A stretch of DNA of 64,000 bases from Rachicladosporium sp. CCFEE 5018 (Eukaryota > Ascomycota > Dothideomycetes > Cladosporiales > Cladosporiaceae): contig KZ111151.1 of assembly GCA_002077045.2 (NCBI GenBank), positions 247,933 through 311,932 of the forward strand, given 5' to 3'. The position numbers and the translations under genes were made by a program. Below, piece by piece: positions 1-10,058 of the stretch (position 1 is its first letter; each line of letters starts with the position of its first letter). The notes beneath the pieces are model-generated. The model had not been told where the DNA came from, ran no database searches, and worked only from the letters and a program-made list of their open reading frames with translations.

Positions 1-2323
1 AAGAGGAGAATGTTGATGGAGGGTTCCTTGTCACGTTGGGAGTTTACACTGGCACTGAGGACTACAGCAAGGGTGTCGTGAGGCAATTGCAGATCGAGAG
101 ACGGCTGGCTCCGTTCTGGAAAGGTCTCAATGATCATTCGGACTCCTGGGCAGAGCACCAACTCGTAGCCGCTGCGAGAGGACTCCCCATACCTGCCGCT
201 GATGAGGTTCCTCCCGATATGGTGCGCAGCAATTCTGGCATGTCAGACGACCGACGATCCGAAGTGAATCTCAATAACCTAACGATACCCATCTCTTCGC
301 GATCTCAATCCTACCAATCCGACAGATCAGCGAATCTCTCAGCCTCTCATCCTGCGTTCTCGCTGTCAGGCAGTCTGACACCGACGACCACTTCGAGTAC
401 TGGACAACTCTTTCGTGGACGAGCAAAGACGCTGGCTTCTTTGGCAAGTGGAAACAAATGCTCATCAACTTCCGACCTGACGCCTCAAGAAACACGACTA
501 CCACACGATCCCTACGTCAATGGACTACCTATCGAAGCCTATCTCTACCGCGAAGTCTTGGAATGCCCTATCTGCTTTATGTACTACCCACCTTACCTCA
601 ACACGACACGATGTTGCGATCAACCGATCTGCTCGGAGTGCTTCGTGCAAATCAAGCGACCCGATCCTCATCCGCCCGAACACGAACAGCCTGGACAACA
701 GCGAGCTCCAGAGGAAGAAGCTGATCTGCTCGTATCCGAAATCGCAGCTTGCCCTTTTTGCGTCGCACCAGAGTTCGGCGTTACATACGATCCGCCACCA
801 TTCCGGCGAGGTCTAGCGTATGCTCATGCTTCATCACCGAATCCGTTCCGGAACGCGACATCGGCGACCTCTTCACAGACTTCCCTCCCTACGATGATGG
901 CGAATCGGAGACGTACGACGTCCCTGTCGGCTTCGGCTCCATCTGTGATTACCACAGATCGAGTGCGACCTGACTGGGCCAGCAAGCTGGCGGATGCGAG
1001 AGCACATGCACTTCGCCGATCAGCTGCGGCTACTGCACTTCACAATGCTGCGTATGTGCTGGGCAACGTACAGCCGGGAGATCTGCAAGCACGTGGGCTG
1101 ACGTTCGGTCGGCGGCGCAGAACGTTATTTGGGGACAGTCCGAGTGCAAGCGGGAGTGGCACGCCACGTGAGCCAGCCGGTAAGTTGCTTGCGACTTCAC
1201 GCTTTCCAATACATGTTGTACTGACATTCACGCAGAAGGGACTGACCTGTACCCTGGTCGCGGAAGCTCTCGACGAGCACGTGTCGAAGACATCGAGGAG
1301 CTGATGATGATGGAGGCCATTCGGTTATCACTTGCAGCCGAAGATGACCGAAAACGAAGGGATGACAAGGAGATGCAGAAGGAGCACAAGAAAAAGGCGA
1401 AAGAAGCCAAGAAAGAGGCCAAGGCGGCCGAGAAGATCGCCAAGAAGGGAGGTGGCGGGAGCAGCACTTCACTCTACCCCTCAGGAACCAATGACAGTGT
1501 CAGCACGTGGGCGTCGACGAGTATGGTACGATCGACCAGTAATCTAGGGCAACAGCCTATGATACCCGAGGAAGGAATCCAAGGCAAGGGCAAGGCACCG
1601 GTGCAGGACTTCGCAGGCTACAATCCCCTCACGGAGCCAAGCTCGACACTCAACACTGAGCTGGGACCAGAACGTCAGTCTTCTGGCTCACAGTCACCTC
1701 CGAACGGTCGTCCGCGCGCGACCTCGAACCCACAACGACATCTTGAAGAATCACGCGCGATGCTTCAGCCTTCTGGCTCATCTCCGATACCCATGCCAGG
1801 CATGTTAAGCCACCATCGCCAACTTTCCAGCGCCTCATCAGTGTCCTCTTACGTCGACTCGGCGCCTGGGAGCCTTCGCGATATCTCCGGTAACCCTTCA
1901 CCTGGCGTGGCAGGCCCAGACGTCTCAGCCGGTGGCAGCATAGACGGCACACCAACCACAGAACCTATGCTGAACTTCCGATCATTAGCAGCAATGATTG
2001 GCGCCGAAGACAGTACTGGCGCGCTCGATAAGCCGAGTCACCAGAACGAGCACCTCGAGCACGCGTCGCCACCGCCGGAGCAGACGGCCACGCTCGCGGA
2101 GCCTAACAGACCTCGCGGAGATAGTGGAGAGAGTAGTGCGAGTGCACCGCCTCCTATTTATGTGGAGGAGAGTCCGGGCGAGCGCTTGCCACCGGGTATT
2201 GATGGAATGGACGAGGATGAAATTACACCTGCACCTAGGAAAAGGGTTGTAGGAGATGTGGATTCGAAGCATGCGGAGTTCAGCTTGATTAACGAGGGGG
2301 AGGTCAGGGAGGCGGGATTGTAA
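1..2323 (+). CDS. SIP5: SIP5-like zinc-finger protein (5' end outside window)
   Basis: Partial gene, two visible exons: <1..1179 and 1236..2323, with a 56-nt GTAAGT...CGCAG intron. The frame is open to base 1, so the start lies upstream. About 755 residues are visible. A RING-like zinc finger (CPICFMYYPPYLN followed by CCDQPICSECF and a second CPFC pair) sits at about bases 560-770; this finger and the conserved ERRLAPFWKGL segment before it are typical of Sip5. The intron join gives an acidic helix with EAIRLSLAAED, resembling a ubiquitin-interacting motif, followed by a K/A-rich coiled coil. The C-terminal third is Ser/Pro-rich and low complexity. Yeast Sip5 is a Snf1- and Reg1/Glc7-interacting protein in glucose signalling; that role is taken from the family. 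It converges with GOT1, 251 bp away. Confidence 0.85.
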
Positions 2324-2574
2324 GGGGGCGGGATTGTAAGTGATCGCGGTATGGACACGGCGTTTCGGCGGGTTTGGAGCCTCGTGAAGTCATGTCTGGG
2401 AACGCGAGGGAGTCGGAGGAGCACGAACTCTCTCCATGGATCCCTAGTGGGCAAATTCGGCTTCATGGCTCGGTGGCGGACAGCATCAGGTAGGCGTCGT
2501 TGGTAAACAACCATTGGTATATCTGGGGAGCGACCATGCGCTGCGCCCTGGCATAACGCATGAATACTACTCTG

Positions 2575-3248
2575 CTACACAGGCAGATCCTTGTGTGCCC
2601 TTTCATTTGCTCCAGCCCGATCTCCAGCCACCTGTAGCCCTTTCGCCAGGTATGGTCCCACGACCGGAATGTTGTACGCGAACCCCGCGATCGTCTTGAA
2701 GAACTCCTGTAGCACATCGTCAGCAATTCGCCCCGACCTTTGCCAGTCCTCGATCTTTGCCCCTTCCTATAGCATCCTGCCATCTCCTTCCTCCCAAACA
2801 TGACGGGCAGACTCACCCCAAACAGCACAAACATCCCATACCCCTCCACCACCATCCCAATCAACGTCCACTTCACCAGAATCAACACGATCCCCGCCCA
2901 GAACGCCAGACTGCCCTTCCACTTGTTCTTCCGTGCGAAGAACACGAATGTGCGTTGCGGTCCTAGCAGTAATGTGATGCCGATGAGGAAGAGGATGTTG
3001 CCCATTGCGAGCAGGGCGCGGTCAAAGAAGAGGATGAGGCCGAATATGAGGAAGAAGATACCTGGGAGGTGAGGGGTCAGCAGGGGTTGAGGAAAGGGGG
3101 GGAGAGGAATGTGGGAGGGCGTACCTACCGCCGCTGCAGAATGCTACGCCGATCTCTATGAGACATTGTGATCAGTATGGGTCTCTGTGCCGATGTATGC
3201 TTGAATATGGAACCCACTCTGCGAGTCTGACAGCCATAGTGTAGGCAT
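2575..3248 (-). CDS. GOT1: Got1 vesicle-transport membrane protein
   Basis: Four exons on the minus strand: 3218..3248, 3129..3155, 2817..3061 and 2575..2706, giving 144 aa. Introns are 62, 67 and 110 nt with GTGGGT, GTAGGT and GTGAGT donors. The spliced protein starts MPTLWLSDSQKIGVAF and continues with FFDRALLAMGNILFLIG, GPQRTFVFFARK and KWTLIGMVVEGYGMFVLFG, the Got1/Sft2-like core with four short transmembrane segments. The C-terminus reads AYNIPVVGPYLAKGLQV. Got1 is a small tetraspanning protein acting in ER-to-Golgi and Golgi fusion steps (family knowledge). Exons 1 and 2 are only 31 and 27 nt but are fixed by frame and by the family's N-terminal motif. Length matches the usual 138-145 aa. 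Confidence 0.9.
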
Positions 3249-3589
3249 GTTGACGAAGTGTATCTCACAGGCGCGCTACAGGGAGATGGAGTGTGAAGTA
3301 TCAGCGGACGATTCGTACCATTGCGTCTATGAGAAACGCAGAACAGACACCGAACATGTGCGAGCAGAGGACAGGGTGTCAATTAACTTACAGAACAGCG
3401 TTGGGAGACGTGTGGTCGACGCGCAAGTTTAGCCGACGAGAACCCGGACGTGATTGCAGCAAGAGTTGAAGAGGCAGACTTCATGTACTCCAGGAAGCCG
3501 TTCATACTACCAGATGAGCTCTATCGTTTTTGGACCAAAACCCAAGACATGTCGCCAATACCGCATGTTCAGCAAGTCTCTCGTTGCAC
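3249..3589. other. intergenic, GOT1 upstream / ARO4 downstream
   Basis: 341 bp between two minus-strand genes. It should hold the GOT1 promoter and the ARO4 3' untranslated region. No ORF, repeat or recognisable motif stands out. Confidence 0.5.
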
Positions 3590-4773
3590 TCAATGCGTGC
3601 CATTCGACGCGCCATTCGTGCCCTTCGATCCCTTCACCTTTACCGATCGCCTCGTCCGCACAGCATCCGCGAGCTGCTCGAGCACGGTGATCGTCGTATC
3701 CCAGTCAATGCAAGCATCCGTGATGCTCACACCCTTTTTCAACCCAGCCGGACCTTCCGCAGGCACCTTCTGATTGCCCTCATGCAAATGGCTCTCAATC
3801 ATGACACCGATGATGCCGTCCTGACCCTCACGTAGCTGGTCGCCGATCACTTGCGCGACCTTCGGCTGGTTCTTGTGGTCCTTCAATGAGTTGCCGTGCG
3901 AGCAGTCGATCATCATTACCTCTGCCTCTCCCTTCTTCTTCAGTGCTGCTCGGGTCTTGGCCACGCTCTCCTTATCGAAGTTGGTGCCAGTCGTACCGCC
4001 ACGAAGAATGACGAAACAGTCTGGATTGCCGGTCGTGCGGGTGATAGCCGCAAGACCTTGCTTCGTCACACCCATGAAGTGGTGCTTTGCTGCTGCTGAC
4101 CCGATGGCATCCACGGCGACCGTCAGACTGCCGTCTGTGCCGTTCTTGAAACCCATAGGGAAGGACAGGCCGCTTGCGAGCTCACGATGAAGTTGTGACT
4201 CCGTTGTTCTTGCACCGATGGCACCAAGCGAGATCAGATCCGCGAGGAACTGAGGGCTGACCGTGTCCAACATCTCGGAGGCGATCGGCATGCCTTGACC
4301 CGTGAGATCACAGAACAGCTTCCGGCTCACCCGCAAACCCTTGTTGATCTGGAATGTCTCATCGATATCCGGATCGTTGATCAGACCCTTCCAGCCAACA
4401 GTCGTGCGAGGCTTCTCCAGGTAGGCGCGCATGATGATGCAGAGATCATCTCGAAGCTTGTCCGCGAGCTTGACAAGCCGCGAGCAGTACTCGACTGCGG
4501 TGTCTGGGTCGTGGAGTGAACATGGTCCCACCACAACGAGCAGGCGGTCGTCGCGCTGTTTCACGATCTCGACTGCCTCTTTGCGCCCTTTGAGCACTGT
4601 TGGCAGCGCATTTCTCGGCGCAGGTAGCTCGGATGTCAGGAGCTGAGGTGGGATGAGAGGGTCGTAGCCCAGGACTGCGGTGTCGTTTAGTGGGGAATCC
4701 ATTGGGTGTTGTTGCGTGATAGTGTCTTACCTCTCACGTCGTCACTCATCTCGCGAAGCTCTTCGACTGCCAT
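3590..4773 (-). CDS. ARO4: DAHP synthase (3-deoxy-D-arabino-heptulosonate 7-phosphate synthase), Aro4 type
   Basis: Condenses phosphoenolpyruvate and erythrose 4-phosphate, the first step of the shikimate pathway. Two exons: 4731..4773 and 3590..4674, separated by a 56-nt GTAAGA...CGCAG intron, giving 375 aa. The first exon encodes MAVEELREMSDDVR and joins to VLGYDPL, reproducing the N-terminal 'DVRxLGYDPL' of Aro4. A later in-frame ATG at 4702 lies inside the intron and is not the start. Family motifs include GPCSLHD, RAYLEKPRTTVGWKG, GARTTESQLHRELASGLSFP, IDCSHGNS and GVMIESHLHEGNQ. It resembles the tyrosine-regulated Aro4 branch (HHFMGVTKQG) more than Aro3. Regulation by tyrosine is inferred from this similarity. 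The upstream region carries two TGACTC motifs. Confidence 0.93.
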
Positions 4774-5179
4774 GTTCACGGATATGCGATGTTGTGTCAC
4801 CGCAATGTAAATCTGCAAGGCTGAAGGAGTCTCAGTGCGATTTGTCTGGCGCTGTCACAAGCAATCAAATAATTCAGAGGAGCGGTGACTCCACCTCCGT
4901 TCTCGAATGACTCGCGCTTTTCGTGGTGGGGATTGCTGACCTAATGGCGGGCCAGAAGGAATCTGAGACGACTCCGCCATGTGAAGGTGAACTGCCCCTG
5001 CGTCTTCACTTTTGTCATCAACATCTCTTCGTCTCGATCTATCATGTTCACCACATCTTTCGTACACCCCGCAGTGGTGTCGGCACGGGGTGTGATTTCT
5101 TCGATCGACGTACGGTAGGCAACTGTTGTACGGCTGAGGACGGAGCCAATTCAGTGTAGCAATATCACTGCGGCGATTC
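4774..5179. other. divergent promoter region ARO4 / hypothetical gene
   Basis: 406 bp between the ARO4 start (minus) and the plus-strand gene at 5180. It is a bidirectional promoter region. Apart from the paired TGACTC sites nothing specific is seen. Confidence 0.5.
4886..4913. promoter_or_regulatory. paired Gcn4/CpcA-like TGACTC elements
   Basis: TGACTC occurs at 4886-4891 and again at 4908-4913, 22 bp apart and 113-140 bp upstream of the ARO4 ATG. TGACTC is the core of the general amino-acid control element (Gcn4/CpcA/CPC1). Spacing near two helical turns and position before an amino-acid biosynthetic gene support the call; binding itself is inference. Confidence 0.4.
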
Positions 5180-6116
5180 ATGATGTCAACCGGCGGCGAG
5201 CGGAAGCGGCGGCGAGACGCCACCGATGATGATGTTCTCGACGCCCACCCCTTCGGAAAGGTAGGTTTGGACTACAGTGTGGGCAGAAGCACTTGGCTGA
5301 CCATCGGCACAGAAAGCAAAGCCGACCTTTGACGAGGACTTTGCCCTTTGGCAACCTCAAGATGTTCACAGCAGTCCATCGCGATCCTACCACTCTCAGC
5401 AACACGCATACGACAGCGATGGCCAGTCTTCCATGGTCTCAGAACCTGGGAGTCCGCAATCTCTGGACATAGACGAGGATGCCGACACACATATGGCGGA
5501 TTCCGAGCTCGATCCTCCTGATCTTGCCCATTTCTCACAGTCTGCTGAGAGTAGTCCTCCGTTCCCAATCTCGCCATTGCACTTCTCATCCAGATCACGA
5601 GCCCGGCTGGACTCTCAGGGCCTGTCGCCTAGGCCGAATACTTCGCCACTGCAGACCCACATCAGACAACGCCATCCGCAAGCTTATCTCAGCTCTGATC
5701 GTTTAGAAGTGCCGTCGCCTGTTGATGAAGACGAAGTGCCTACGCCACCATCGGCAGCAGATGCAGCAGGCTCGCAGCTCGAGCTCCTCACCGTTAGTGA
5801 CGTTGAGATGCAAGGAGCGAATACCCTGCCGCGGATCTCTGTCCAGCCAGATCGGAGGAGCATGCAGGACGAGCGTTCCGCCGCGGCCGCTCCGGACTAC
5901 GAAGCCATGGACAGTGACATGGCTGAACCATTCGTCATCAGGAAGCAGAGGGGCCGCAGTGGCGCACTGAGCGAAGGCAACGAGTCACCCATGCGACGGT
6001 CTCTGTTCGCTGATGCGAATGCAATGGTAAAAACGAGAGGCATTAGTATGGGCTACCGGCCGGACTGCGAGAAGTGTCGCACGCGAGTGCCTGGGCACAT
6101 GAACCACTTCTTCTGA
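5180..6116 (+). CDS. conserved fungal hypothetical protein with C-terminal CxxC motif
   Basis: Two exons, 5180..5260 and 5313..6116, with a 52-nt GTAGGT...CACAG intron in phase 0; 294 aa. It begins MMSTGGERKRRRDATDDD, with a basic KRRR patch that could be a nuclear localisation signal. A second ATG follows immediately at 5183. The body is Ser/Pro/Asp-rich and probably disordered. The last ~20 residues, GYRPDCEKCRTRVPGHMNHF, are compact with Cys and His residues; I recall a similar ending on uncharacterised Pezizomycotina proteins. No enzymatic domain is seen. Function unknown; a nuclear or zinc-binding role is speculation. Confidence 0.75.
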
Positions 6117-6904
6117 CCCATCAGTATGCTACACTAGGGGAGTATTGGCAGGCAGTATCCTGCACGTTACGATTTGCTTGGCTTATGGAGCGTTTCAGCG
6201 GGTCATTCGGCGCTGTTCGACTGTTAGAGGCGCAACGGGGGGCATCACGAGGTCGCAGCACACGAAAGCGAGGGTCATGCATTGCTTTGGGTAGGGTATG
6301 TAAGAGCAAATGGAACTCGCGTCTTCGATTTGCATCCTGCTCTGTCCGTGATAGGCTTCTTGTCAGCGTTATTCGACGTGCTCCGCATGCCTCGCCGGCC
6401 ACACTGCATCTCGTCTAAACGCGCGTCTATCACGGGGGACTCAGCCAATGTGGGTCAGCACACTTTCTCAGGGATGTGAGGTTCGCAGTAAGGACTCAAG
6501 TAATACTCTCGGCCGATGCTATAGCAAGTATCGCAGATCATTGCGATATGCTAGTCGTGCTCCTTAGAAGCAGAGCATGAGAGGCTTCTACTCACGCAGG
6601 TGAATGGAAGGCACCTCAGGCGAAGTAATGCTATCTTCGAGACGTTCTGCTCTACATGTGCAAGCGGTTTTGACCTCTCGAGGGCGAAATGCTCGGCGAT
6701 ATGGCTCACACAGTGCTCATGATAGATGCACAAGAGGCTCTCACAAACGGGTGAGAACACGCTCTCTCGAAGGCAATGCACTCAGGCTTTCACTGATGCA
6801 GTGTACGGCATAGTACCACAAGCGACCTAATCATGTCATTGAGAGAGAGCATCGCTCCGCTCCAAAACTCCACGCTACCAAGCTACAGACATCCCCGAAA
6901 TCTC
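6117..6904. other. convergent intergenic region, no gene seen
   Basis: 788 bp between the 3' ends of the plus-strand hypothetical and minus-strand phosphofructokinase. Short ORFs on both strands lack coding character. It should hold two 3' untranslated regions; nothing else is seen. Confidence 0.5.
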
Positions 6905-9310
6905 TCAAAGTCCGTTCACCACCTCGTTTCCCTTGATAGGCAAAATCGCCGGAGACCTCCCCATGGGGGTATATCGATGCAGAGCCGACTGTGGTCTTCC
7001 TGAGAGAGTGTTCACAACTTCGGTAAGTTGCATCCAAAACTCGTCTTTGGGTCGTCGTTGCTTCCAGTCCGTTTCCGTTTCTTCGATCACCTTCATGGGG
7101 CTAAACTTCACCTTTGCGCCCCTAATACCGATGATGGACGTTGAAGCAGGGTCTTCGGCAATTTGCTCATTTGTCTTTCCAGTAAAGGACTCCAGGAATT
7201 GTAGCGATTTGACTCCAAATCGTACAGCTCTCACGCGATCCATTGGTGAAGGCGTTCCACCTTGTTGTACGTGCCCGGGTACCGCGAATCGTGAATCAAA
7301 TCGACCTTCCGCCTCATCTTTGATGATGTTAGCAACGATCTCGGTCGTATACACCTTGCTGGCCTTCTCGTTGCGTAAGATGATCTTCCCCGTTCGACTG
7401 CTTCCTTTGTCTTTCGCAAACTGGTCTTTCAAGAACTTGATGTCCTCGACAAGCATCTTCAAATGGATGCCTTCTTCAGGCGTATAGACGGCCAATGCAC
7501 CAATCGACAAACCCGCGATTGTAGCTATGTACCCTGAAGCACCCCCTTGTGTCTCAACAACAAAGACACGACGACGAGACGCGCTTGCTGATTGCTTGAT
7601 CGCGTCGCAGTAGTCGATCAGAGCGTTGAGACACGTGTCGGAACCGATGGAGTACTCGGTACCCGGGACGTTGTTCGAGACAGTTGCAGGCAAGATCACC
7701 ATGGGAATCTTGAACGCATCGTACTTTGTTCGAGCCTGGCGAAGCTCCGACAAAGCCGTGAAGCCCTCGAACCCACCGATGATCAGAAGAGCGCCGATGC
7801 GATACTTCTCGAAGCAGAATGCTGTCTTCTCCATATCCTCCGATGGCAAATCACGGTTGGTTCCGATTTCAGAACCACCCTTGGACGCCCAGCTCTCGGC
7901 GTCTAGCCACTCAACCTCACGCACCGATCCTTCTGGCTTATCGTCATGATGCCTACACAAGCCGGGAAAGCCATTATGGAGGGCGACGGGGGTATGACCA
8001 CGCGCAAGACAGTAAGCGACTGCAGCCCTCGTCGCTGCATTCATTCCTCCAGCGGGTGCACCAACGTGAATAATGCCCACACGGAGACGCTGCTCGGTCG
8101 GCAACTTGAGGTGCTCCGTGTCAGTGGAAGTCGTGATGTGGAACGCCTGCCAGTATTCCGCAAACTCGGCATCGCGCCCAGCCATTGCAGCGCCGAAGTC
8201 TTTCGCAGCTATCTGGGCAGCGACATCCTTCGTCATTCTGACAGCTTCCATGAGGTTCTTGCGCACGATCTTGTTCTCCACAATGCAGATGACTGGGCTT
8301 GGGGTCTCAGGTGTAGCTTCAAGCACGGCTTTGACAGCCTCGACACCCTGGAGAGTGGCCAACATCCGGTCATAAGCACAAGCCGTACCACCACGCTGCA
8401 CGTGGCCGAGTGTTGTAACACGAGTATCAAGGTGCAGGCGATTAGAAAGCAAGTCTTTGACCATATCAGGAGAGATGTGCGTCAATTGGCGATCGTGAGC
8501 ACCCTCTGCTACGATAACGATCGTCTTGCGCTTCCCCAGCTTCCTGTGCTTGCTGATAATCGAGCACATCTCCTCTTCCCAGTTCTCGGAGGGCGGGTTC
8601 TCGGGCAAGAATACGAAATCAGCACCGCAGCTCACGCCTGCCATGAGAGCGAGCCACCCGCAGTGACGTCCCATGACCTCAATCACGAACGCACGCTGGT
8701 GAGAGAGGGCAGTCGCATCGATGTAGTCAATCGCCTGGCAAATACGTCCAAGCGAGCTATAGCACCCTATCGTCGCATCGGTGCCACTGAGATCGTTGTC
8801 GATGCTTCCGACGAGGCCGACGATATTGAGGTGCTTGAATTGCTTGACTTCCTCCGCGGTGCGCTTTCCGGTAGTGACCAGTTCGTCGATCAGGCTCGGC
8901 CATTCGCTCCGAAATTTATCTGCGCCAGTGAGGGACCCGTCACCACCACAGATGATCAGTGCGTCAATTCCTTTCTCCACCATGTTGTTGGCTGCAGTCA
9001 ATCTCCCTGCTCTCTCCATGAAAGCCATACATCTGGCTGTGCCTATGAGGGTACCACCCTCAGAGAGCCAGCCACGAACGTCCTCCCATTGCATTCGCTT
9101 GATCAAGTCTCCACCCTTCACGAGCCCCTCGTATCCCTCATAGACAGCGTACGCAATACAGCCCGATGCAATGGTTTGACGTACAACAGCCCGAACAGCA
9201 CCGCTCATCCCTTGAGAATCACCCCCAGAAGTCATCACTGCGATTTTTTTCATGCTCATGGCAGGAGGTGGCTGCGCCATCGCAGGCGGAGTCAGTTCTA
9301 TTTGCGCCAT
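6905..9310 (-). CDS. pfkA: ATP-dependent 6-phosphofructokinase (fungal two-domain type)
   Basis: Phosphorylates fructose 6-phosphate to fructose 1,6-bisphosphate, the committed step of glycolysis, in the cytosol. One exon, 801 aa, the usual length for the eukaryotic tandem-duplicated enzyme in filamentous fungi. The N-terminal half is catalytic: TSGGDSQGMSGAVRA (about 28-42), ATP-site CGGDGSLTGAD (121-131), catalytic GSIDNDLSGTDATIG (D171) and substrate-site MGRHCGWLA. The C-terminal half retains the fold, but the catalytic motif is degenerate (TVSNNVPGTEYSIGSD), as expected for the regulatory half. The ATG at 9310 follows a probable 5'-UTR intron, 9313..9377 (GTGAGT...CCACAG), since no in-frame ATG lies upstream. 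A long ORF on the opposite strand is a shadow. Confidence 0.95.
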   Translation of the reverse strand: MAQIELTPPAMAQPPPAMSMKKIAVMTSGGDSQGMSGAVRAVVRQTIASGCIAYAVYEGYEGLVKGGDLIKRMQWEDVRGWLSEGGTLIGTARCMAFMERAGRLTAANNMVEKGIDALIICGGDGSLTGADKFRSEWPSLIDELVTTGKRTAEEVKQFKHLNIVGLVGSIDNDLSGTDATIGCYSSLGRICQAIDYIDATALSHQRAFVIEVMGRHCGWLALMAGVSCGADFVFLPENPPSENWEEEMCSIISKHRKLGKRKTIVIVAEGAHDRQLTHISPDMVKDLLSNRLHLDTRVTTLGHVQRGGTACAYDRMLATLQGVEAVKAVLEATPETPSPVICIVENKIVRKNLMEAVRMTKDVAAQIAAKDFGAAMAGRDAEFAEYWQAFHITTSTDTEHLKLPTEQRLRVGIIHVGAPAGGMNAATRAAVAYCLARGHTPVALHNGFPGLCRHHDDKPEGSVREVEWLDAESWASKGGSEIGTNRDLPSEDMEKTAFCFEKYRIGALLIIGGFEGFTALSELRQARTKYDAFKIPMVILPATVSNNVPGTEYSIGSDTCLNALIDYCDAIKQSASASRRRVFVVETQGGASGYIATIAGLSIGALAVYTPEEGIHLKMLVEDIKFLKDQFAKDKGSSRTGKIILRNEKASKVYTTEIVANIIKDEAEGRFDSRFAVPGHVQQGGTPSPMDRVRAVRFGVKSLQFLESFTGKTNEQIAEDPASTSIIGIRGAKVKFSPMKVIEETETDWKQRRPKDEFWMQLTEVVNTLSGRPQSALHRYTPMGRSPAILPIKGNEVVNGL

Positions 9311-10058
9311 GGCTGTGGTGTCGCGGTGATGTCAGTCAACCATGACTTTGTTGAGTTATCGCGAGGAAAGGACTCACAAAAGCACCGTGCCCCCACGTGG
9401 AAGCTACGTGCAGCAGTAGCGCCCCTCGTTAGGCCCGATAAGGTGAACAAGGTTACAGCAACTCAGTATAGACGACTCTCGATGGTAGATCATAGTAGCT
9501 TAGGGATGTATAATGTGCACAACAACGGTGCTTCAAAGTCTCGTATATAAGGTACCCTGAGATACCATGCTGCAGAGTACTTGGTACACTTGGTAATGAA
9601 CGAAATTTCCTGTTCTCCTCAAGACAACGCTCGACTCATAGGTGCTGACCTATCTGATTCTGCACATTGCCTCGTGAATGTAAATACTGCTCTGACAGGC
9701 CACCGAGAAGTCCAGTCACGATACACTTCACCGAGATTGTGAGCGCAGGGTGGCGCATACAGTAGAATGGAGATTAAAGTCTACGGAACTGGCTAAGAAG
9801 GTGTGACTAGCTGTCATGCTCAGGCTTCTGACGATGGACTGCAGCATGATCGACGCATCTTCCTACATGTTGGGGAAGTTTGATTCAGTCAAACAAGGCG
9901 GAGGCGTCATGATGCTTCCTTCACTACACGCACGCTCAAGCGCCTAGGCGCGAGCATGTCCAATACATCGAAAGCGACAGTAATCAATCCCAATCTCTTT
10001 GCCTGCAAGTATCACTCATCACCCGATTCCGCACGATCTCACCCACGATTCCGTACAA
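9311..10058. other. intergenic, phosphofructokinase promoter
   Basis: 748 bp. It contains the probable phosphofructokinase 5'-UTR intron at 9313..9377, its promoter, and the 3' end of the exchanger gene. No further gene or motif is seen. Confidence 0.5.

Noticed and set aside
7946..9550. 534-codon plus-strand ORF opposite phosphofructokinase
   Set aside because: It is the antisense shadow of a highly conserved coding exon; its sequence has no family features and starts arbitrarily.
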